In this document: positions 59,637 through 64,000 of the stretch, piece by piece
Layout: every line of letters starts with the position of its first letter
Numbering within the stretch: position 1 is the first letter of the stretch
Assembly: GCF_002165375.2 (NCBI RefSeq)
Contig: NZ_CP032134.1
Span: 806,001 to 870,000, forward strand
Length of the DNA: 64,000 nucleotides
Reading direction: 5' to 3'
Source: Acinetobacter chinensis
GTDB lineage: Bacteria; Pseudomonadota; Gammaproteobacteria; Pseudomonadales; Moraxellaceae
Notes under the pieces: model-generated
Told to the model about the DNA's origin: nothing
Databases searched by the model: none
Seen by the model: only the letters and a program-made list of their open reading frames with translations
Made by a program: the position numbers and the translations under genes

Positions 59637-60200
59637 ATGTCAGCAAATACCTTTCCGGCACAGATTGAGCCGTTTAAATGGGCTGAACAGGGCTTTACAT
59701 GGTCAGGTACCCTGCCATTATCGCGTTTTGTTCGTATTGCCCGTGAAGCTGTTGGATCAATTGATGATCAATTGATTAACATAGACTGTAAGCTGTCACT
59801 CGATACGTATCATCGTATTGTATGGCTTGATGGTCATGTTGAAACGAAAGTTCCAATGGAATGTCAGCGTTGTCTGGATTCTGTTGAAATAGCTCTCGTT
59901 TCAGATTTTCATCTTGCTCTTATAGATGATGAGTCACTGATAGAGCGCTTGGATGAGGATGCTGATTTCATCGTTCTGGGTGAAAGTGAAGCGACAACCA
60001 AAGGAGATTATGCAACTGCTACTCCTGCAACTGTCAATTTACTCGCACTTCTGGAAGATGAACTGTTACTGCTGGTGCCTTTGTCTCCTAAGCATGATGC
60101 CTGTGAGCATAAGCATCAGCCTGCCGTTCAGGAAGTTGAAGAAGAGAAGCGGGATAACCCGTTTGATATTCTGTCCAGCTTGAAGGGTAAACTTAACTGA
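59637..60200 (+). CDS. yceD: YceD family protein (DUF177), rRNA processing-associated
   Basis: A 187-residue protein of the DUF177/YceD family, linked in bacteria and plants to 23S rRNA accumulation. In the middle is the conserved KVPMECQRCLDSVEIALVSDFHLALID segment with the C-x2-C pair. Further, an acidic part DEDADFIVLGESEA and LLALLEDELLLLVPLSPKHDACEHK are as expected. The gene is directly before rpmF, its usual neighbour. It starts about 100 bases after the divergent epmC. Confidence 0.92.
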   Translation: MSANTFPAQIEPFKWAEQGFTWSGTLPLSRFVRIAREAVGSIDDQLINIDCKLSLDTYHRIVWLDGHVETKVPMECQRCLDSVEIALVSDFHLALIDDESLIERLDEDADFIVLGESEATTKGDYATATPATVNLLALLEDELLLLVPLSPKHDACEHKHQPAVQEVEEEKRDNPFDILSSLKGKLN

Positions 60201-60275
60201 TTTTTGTGTTATACTGTGAAGTATAAGACAACCAAATTTGTTCTGATCCTTTTTTTCGATTTGTAAGGAGCCATC

Positions 60276-60461
60276 ATGGCCGTTCAGCAAAACCGTAAAA
60301 GTCGCTCTCGCCGTGACATGCGCCGTTCACATGACGCTTTAACCGAGAATGCATTAACTGTAGACCAGGCAACTGGTGAAACTCATCGTCGTCACCACGT
60401 GACTAAAGATGGTTTCTACCGTGGTCGTCAATTATTCGCTAAAGCAGCTGATGCTGAATAA
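60276..60461 (+). CDS. rpmF: 50S ribosomal protein L32
   Basis: A small basic 61-residue ribosomal protein. It begins AVQQNRKSRSRRDMRRSHDALTENALTVD after Met, the classic L32 N-terminus, and continues with GETHRRHHVTKDGFYRGRQLF. The zinc-binding cysteines of some L32 paralogues are absent, the usual C-minus form. The ribosome-binding site AAGGAG is strong. It lies 75 bases after yceD and ends just before a terminator. Confidence 0.97.
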   Translation: MAVQQNRKSRSRRDMRRSHDALTENALTVDQATGETHRRHHVTKDGFYRGRQLFAKAADAE

Positions 60462-60490
60462 TAAGTGAATAATTAAGCATCGCGCTTAAG

Positions 60491-60521
60491 AAAAAAAGGG
60501 AGCTTACGCTCCCTTTTTTTT
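60491..60521 (+). terminator. Terminator after rpmF
   Basis: The stem GGGAGC / GCTCCC with a TTAC loop is preceded by seven A residues and followed by seven T residues. It separates the L32 unit from the fatty-acid genes. Confidence 0.9.
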
Positions 60522-60741
60522 ATTGCGATTTTTGTTGTATTTGGCAATTATCAAAGCATAAATTAAGTGTTAAATTCTTGCCCCATAAAAGAGTAAAGAC
60601 CAGGAGCAGAAAAGGGTTTGTCCGGAAACTGCTTTATTTACTGATATTTATTCAGTGAAAAAACAGGGCAAAGTCTGAGAGTTTAGATCTGTCAGTTTTT
60701 GCAACGATGAACTTTATTCAGCCCTTACGAAAGGATTTTTT

Positions 60742-61728
60742 ATGTCTGCTAAACGACTTGATCAGGCAGCTCTGGCAACCAGAACAGCTTTTGTGTTCCC
60801 AGGACAGGGTTCTCAGAAAGTGGGGATGCTTGCAGAGCTTGCAGAGCAATTTTCAGGTATACAGGCAACATTTGCAGAAGCATCTGAAGCGGTAGGATTT
60901 GACCTGTGGCATATTGCACAGAGCGGTGAAGGGCTTGATCAGACCGAATTTACCCAGCCTGTACTTCTGACAGCCAGTATTGCGCTGTGGCGGGTATGGC
61001 TTGAACTGGGTGGTGTGGCTCCAAAATATCTTGCAGGTCATTCACTTGGGGAATACAGTGCGCTGGTTGCAGCGGGTGCAATGAGCCTGGGCGATGCAGT
61101 AAAGCTGGTCAATCTGCGTGGGAAACTGATGCAGTCTGCTGTTCCTCAGGGGATGGGCGGCATGGCGGCAATTCTTGGACTGGACGATGCCAAAGTGCTT
61201 GAACTGTGTGAACAGATCAATATGCAGGGGCGCGGTTCAGTCGAGGCTGCCAATTATAATGCTCAGGGACAGGTGGTCATCGCAGGTGACAAACTGTTGG
61301 TTGAAGCCGTTATGGCAGCAGCGAAAGAACAGGGGGGTAAAGTAATTGCATTACCTGTTTCAGTGCCGTCACACTGTTCTTTGATGAAACCTGCGGCAGA
61401 AAAGTTTGCTCAGGCTTTGGAAGAAACCGCCATTGAGATGCCACATCTACCTGTAATACAAAATGTCAACGCGAAAGTCGCGGCAGACGTGGGTGAATTA
61501 CGTCAGGCATTGACAGCACAGCTGTATCAGTCAGTCCAGTGGACGAAGACCATGCAGATGTTACAGGATGAAGGCATTCAGTATATTGCAGAATGTGGTC
61601 CTGGTAACGTGCTTGCCAATCTTGCTAAACGTTTGCCAAATATTGAAAAAGCATTTCCACTGGATTCGCGCAGTCGTATGGAAGATGCTCTGAATGCCAT
61701 TCTGGTGGCAGAAGGAAAAATTGCATGA
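60742..61728 (+). CDS. fabD: Malonyl-CoA:ACP transacylase FabD
   Basis: Loads malonate onto ACP to begin fatty acid elongation. The nucleophile Ser is S101 in AGHSLGEYSALVAAGA. FVFPGQGSQKVGML lies near the N-terminus, the catalytic His is in VPSHCSLMKPAAEKF, and ECGPGNVLANLAKRL ends the core. The 328 residues are typical. Start ATG 60742 gives the usual short N-terminal extension. It overlaps fabG by 4 bases (ATGA), and unlike E. coli it is not preceded by plsX or fabH. Confidence 0.96.
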   Translation: MSAKRLDQAALATRTAFVFPGQGSQKVGMLAELAEQFSGIQATFAEASEAVGFDLWHIAQSGEGLDQTEFTQPVLLTASIALWRVWLELGGVAPKYLAGHSLGEYSALVAAGAMSLGDAVKLVNLRGKLMQSAVPQGMGGMAAILGLDDAKVLELCEQINMQGRGSVEAANYNAQGQVVIAGDKLLVEAVMAAAKEQGGKVIALPVSVPSHCSLMKPAAEKFAQALEETAIEMPHLPVIQNVNAKVAADVGELRQALTAQLYQSVQWTKTMQMLQDEGIQYIAECGPGNVLANLAKRLPNIEKAFPLDSRSRMEDALNAILVAEGKIA

Positions 61729-62459
61729 CACAGGAACGTAAAGTTGCATTGGTAACAGGTGCAAGCAGAGGGATTGGTGCAGCCATCGCTCAGCAGTTAA
61801 TACAGGATGGTTTTTTTGTTGTCGGTACTGCAACATCAGAAGCTGGTGCTGAAAAACTTTCAGCAGCTTTTGCTGAACAGGGTACAGGCAAAGTACTGGA
61901 TGTCCGTGACGGTGCTGCAATAGATGCACTGGTTACAGAGATTGAACAGAACTATGGTTCTGTCCTGGTTCTGGTAAACAATGCAGGTATTACTAAAGAT
62001 AATCTGTTACTTCGTATGTCAGAAGATGACTGGGATGATATTCTTAACATCCACCTGAAAGCAGTTTACCGTTTATCCAAACGTGTTTTAAAAGGCATGA
62101 CCAAAGCAAGATTTGGGCGCATTATCAATATCAGTTCAGTGGTTGCACATTTTGCAAACCCAGGGCAGGCTAATTATTCTGCTGCTAAAGCCGGTATTGA
62201 AGCATTCAGCCGCAGTCTTGCAAAAGAGATGGGCAGCCGTCAGATTACTGTAAACTCTGTTGCACCAGGTTTTATTGCAACAGAAATGACAGAACAGTTG
62301 AGCGAAGAAATTCGTAAGAAAATGAGTGATCAGGTAGCACTTAACCGCTTAGGTGATCCTCAGGATATCGCAAATGCTGTAGGTTTCCTGGCTTCTGAAA
62401 AGGCCAGTTACATTACAGGTACTGTGTTACATGTAAATGGCGGTTTATACATGAACTAA
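61725..62459 (+). CDS. fabG: 3-oxoacyl-ACP reductase FabG
   Basis: NADPH-dependent reductase of the elongation cycle. The Rossmann motif is VTGASRGIGAAIAQQL near the N-terminus. NNAGITKDNLLLRM is diagnostic for FabG, and the catalytic Ser, Tyr and Lys are in INISSVVAHFANPGQANYSAAKAG. The C-terminal TGTVLHVNGGLYMN is standard. At 244 residues it matches E. coli exactly. It is translationally coupled to fabD through an ATGA overlap and followed 83 bases later by acpP. Confidence 0.97.
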   Translation: MTQERKVALVTGASRGIGAAIAQQLIQDGFFVVGTATSEAGAEKLSAAFAEQGTGKVLDVRDGAAIDALVTEIEQNYGSVLVLVNNAGITKDNLLLRMSEDDWDDILNIHLKAVYRLSKRVLKGMTKARFGRIINISSVVAHFANPGQANYSAAKAGIEAFSRSLAKEMGSRQITVNSVAPGFIATEMTEQLSEEIRKKMSDQVALNRLGDPQDIANAVGFLASEKASYITGTVLHVNGGLYMN

Positions 62460-62542
62460 GGTTCAGTATAAACTTTCAAAAAGATTTAGATTCAATTAAA
62501 CTATCGGCATTAAAAACGCCACAAGCAATGAGGAGAATTCCT

Positions 62543-62779
62543 GTGAGCGATATCGAACTACGCGTTAAACAGGCAGTAGCTGAACAACTTGGTCTTAAAG
62601 TTGAAGAAATTAAAAACGAAGCATCTTTCATGGATGACTTAGGTGCAGACTCTCTTGACCTGGTTGAACTTGTAATGTCTTTCGAAAACGATTTCGATAT
62701 TACGATTCCTGATGAAGATTCTAACGAAATCACAACTGTTCAATCTGCAATTGACTATGTTTCCAAGAAACTGGGTTAA
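62543..62779 (+). CDS. acpP: Acyl carrier protein AcpP, GTG start
   Basis: Carries fatty acyl chains on a 4'-phosphopantetheine attached to Ser 37 in LGADSLDLVELVM. The 78-residue acidic helical protein reads SDIELRVKQAVAEQLGLKVEE after the initiator. An ATG at 62528 would add five residues (MRRIP); the GTG at 62543, with AGGAG eight bases upstream, gives the standard ACP N-terminus. It belongs to the fabD-fabG-acpP unit and is followed by a terminator. The gene also supplies ACP for BioC/BioH-type pimelate synthesis in this genome. Confidence 0.97.
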   Translation: MSDIELRVKQAVAEQLGLKVEEIKNEASFMDDLGADSLDLVELVMSFENDFDITIPDEDSNEITTVQSAIDYVSKKLG

Positions 62780-62801
62780 TTCATGATTTTCAGCTTTGCT
62801 G

Positions 62802-62832
62802 AAAAAAAAGCCACCATCCGGTGGCTTTTTTA
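62802..62832 (+). terminator. Terminator after acpP
   Basis: A perfect seven-base stem AGCCACC / GGTGGCT with an ATCC loop is preceded by eight A residues and followed by six T residues. Confidence 0.88.
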
Positions 62833-62977
62833 TTGCCTGAAATTTTGTTCTGCGTGTTGTTACATATGTTTACGTTTCTATCACCAATGCAAACTCTTTC
62901 TCTGCTATTTATTGGATATAAAATAAACTTTTGATTTTTACTACAATTGGCTAAACCATCATAACTGGAGAATAAAA

Positions 62978-63451
62978 ATGGGTCTTTTTGATTTTGTAAA
63001 AGGCATTGGTAAGAAAAATACGGCTCCAGCAGAGCCACAGGCTGCACCGGCAACTCCTGCTGAACCATCTGCTCAGGAAATTGCAAATAAGCTGCTGGGA
63101 CATATTAAAGCTTTAGGTTTACCTGTTACGGGTCTGTCCGTGAGTTATAACGGTGCATCAGATCTTGCAACGATTAAAGGTCAGGTACAGAGCCAGGCAG
63201 ACCGTGAGAAGATTGTTCTTGCTGTGGGTAATATTGACCATGTTGCACAGGTTGATGATCAGATTACAGTTGCAACACCAGAGCCTGAAAGTAAGTTCTA
63301 TACGGTAAAATCTGGTGATAACCTGTCTAAAATTTCAAAAGAATATTATGGTGATCCAAACCAGTACAATAAAATTTTTGAAGCGAACCGTCCTTTACTG
63401 AAAAATGCAGATGACATTTTCCCAGGTCAGGTACTGCGAATCCCTCAATAA
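62978..63451 (+). CDS. kbp: Kbp-like BON-LysM protein (YgaU)
   Basis: A 157-residue cytoplasmic protein related to E. coli Kbp, a potassium-binding protein. An N-terminal MGLFDFVKGIGKK is followed by an Ala/Pro-rich linker, a BON domain (about 34-95, LPVTGLSVSYNGASDLATIKGQVQSQADREKIVLAVGNI) and a C-terminal LysM domain (about 107-156, KFYTVKSGDNLSKISKEYYGD and ANRPLLKNADDIFPGQVLRIP). There is no signal peptide, as in Kbp. It stands alone between terminators. The potassium role is inferred from the family. Confidence 0.93.
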   Translation: MGLFDFVKGIGKKNTAPAEPQAAPATPAEPSAQEIANKLLGHIKALGLPVTGLSVSYNGASDLATIKGQVQSQADREKIVLAVGNIDHVAQVDDQITVATPEPESKFYTVKSGDNLSKISKEYYGDPNQYNKIFEANRPLLKNADDIFPGQVLRIPQ

Positions 63452-63464
63452 TTCACAGTTATAT

Positions 63465-63490
63465 AAAAAAGGCGCATTTGCGCCTTTTTT
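63465..63490 (+). terminator. Terminator after kbp
   Basis: The stem AAGGCGCA / TGCGCCTT with a TT loop is flanked by A and T runs. Confidence 0.88.
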
Positions 63491-63809
63491 ATTGATTAAA
63501 ATCACATAAAAAGCGGATACTTACAACAAGTTACAAAAATAAACGAACAAAAATCACTCAATTTAAGGGTAAAAATAAACTAAATTAAATCAATTAAATA
63601 AAATTTAATGTGATGTATAGCACAAATAAAACCCATAATAATGATCTGATTTAAAAATTACTTATTAAAAAAAATATAACAATCAGTTTAAGTTATATGA
63701 ACTTTCATTCAAGTCAGTTTTGGCTATTCGATTTCCTGCGAAGCAGTGGTAAAAATAACCACATAAGAACGAAAAACGCATGAAAAATATTGAAAAAAGG
63801 GAAATCGCT
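63491..63809. other. AT-rich upstream region of the Bap-like gene
   Basis: About 320 bases, very AT-rich with long A/T runs. It should hold the promoter of the adhesin gene. I see no hairpin terminator or RNA gene in it. A purine-rich AAAAAAGGGAAA just before ATG 63810 is a plausible ribosome-binding site. Confidence 0.45.
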
Positions 63810-64000
63810 ATGTCAAAAATAATTGTAATTTCTAAAAGCAGCGGAAAAGTCATCGATAAGACTGACGCAGATGGGGTGGTACTGACTGAGAACTCAGTGA
63901 TCAGTATTAAAGCAAGTAAAGAGGATGTTGCTGCTATTACCCGCGAAGGCAATACTGCCATTATTCAGCTGAAAAATGGTGAAGTCCTTAAGATTGATAA
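63810..64000 (+). CDS. Bap-like biofilm-associated adhesin, N-terminal start (partial)
   Basis: Only the first 63 codons are in the window. MSKIIVISKSSGKVID continues with TDADGVVLTENSVISIKASKEDVAAITREGN and AIIQLKNGEVLKID, which matches the BapA prefix-like N-terminal domain of giant repeat adhesins secreted by type I systems. In Acinetobacter these mediate surface attachment and biofilm. An upstream in-frame ATG at 63780 would add MKNIEKREIA. The 63810 start has the purine-rich AAAAAAGGGAAA upstream and aligns with the family start. The length and repeats of the rest cannot be seen. Confidence 0.8.
   Translation, partial: MSKIIVISKSSGKVIDKTDADGVVLTENSVISIKASKEDVAAITREGNTAIIQLKNGEVLKID

Overview
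The window looks like chromosomal DNA of an Acinetobacter species (Gammaproteobacteria, Moraxellaceae). This is inferred from gene content and order read by eye, without a database search: bamE divergent from fur, then pilU/pilT; the run GntR-smc-zipA-ligA; yceD-rpmF followed directly by fabD-fabG-acpP with no plsX or fabH between; a split biotin locus; and a Bap-type adhesin start at the right edge. The DNA is moderately AT-rich. I see no tRNA, rRNA, insertion sequence, prophage or CRISPR array.

Layout. 1-6.4 kb: end of bamE, fur, the type IV pilus retraction ATPases pilU/pilT, the PLP-homeostasis protein YggS, a thioesterase-like protein and two exported unknowns. 6.4-11.2 kb: the SbcCD nuclease. 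11.3-15.5 kb: an accessory-looking stretch of small lipoproteins, a VOC protein, a 68-residue protein and two tandem paralogues of unknown family with a diverged non-coding repeat on each side. 15.6-25.2 kb: small housekeeping or orphan genes (RluA-type synthase, GNAT, RraB, SRPBCC, DUF488, YjdM, CHMI-like, YegP, LtrA, NUDIX, DUF1176, DusC). 25.7-32.4 kb: a surface-type lipoprotein, YpjD, Ffh, a YwqK-like lipoprotein, an RBBP9-like hydrolase, CoaX and BirA. 32.4-40.8 kb: a TSUP transporter, a GntR regulator, SMC, ZipA and LigA. 40.9-45.4 kb: an iron-uptake island, with a TonB-dependent receptor behind two Fur-box-like sites followed by three membrane proteins. 45.7-46.8 kb: a bacterioferritin lacking the usual haem-ligand Met, and an exported one-Cys peroxiredoxin. 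46.9-52.1 kb: a 7-bp tandem repeat, inverted repeats, and the biotin genes bioH-like/bioA/bioF/bioC/bioD. 52.1-59.5 kb: a deaminase, RluB, ScpB/ScpA, a GNAT, a YciO-type protein and EpmC. 59.6-63.5 kb: YceD-L32, the fatty-acid genes fabD-fabG-acpP and a Kbp-like LysM protein. 63.8-64.0 kb: first 63 codons of a Bap-like adhesin.

The genes form some functional groups. SMC and its partners ScpA/ScpB are both here but about 18 kb apart. BirA and the biotin synthesis genes are also both here, yet BirA lacks the DNA-binding domain, so the bio genes must be controlled by something else. Fur is encoded at the left end and probably controls the iron island at 40.9 kb. The most unusual features are the paralogue pair with its flanking repeats, the heptanucleotide repeat beside the biotin locus, and a switch in glutamine codon choice (CAA in sbcC and bio genes, CAG in smc and most neighbours), which suggests that two housekeeping blocks have a different recent history from the rest.
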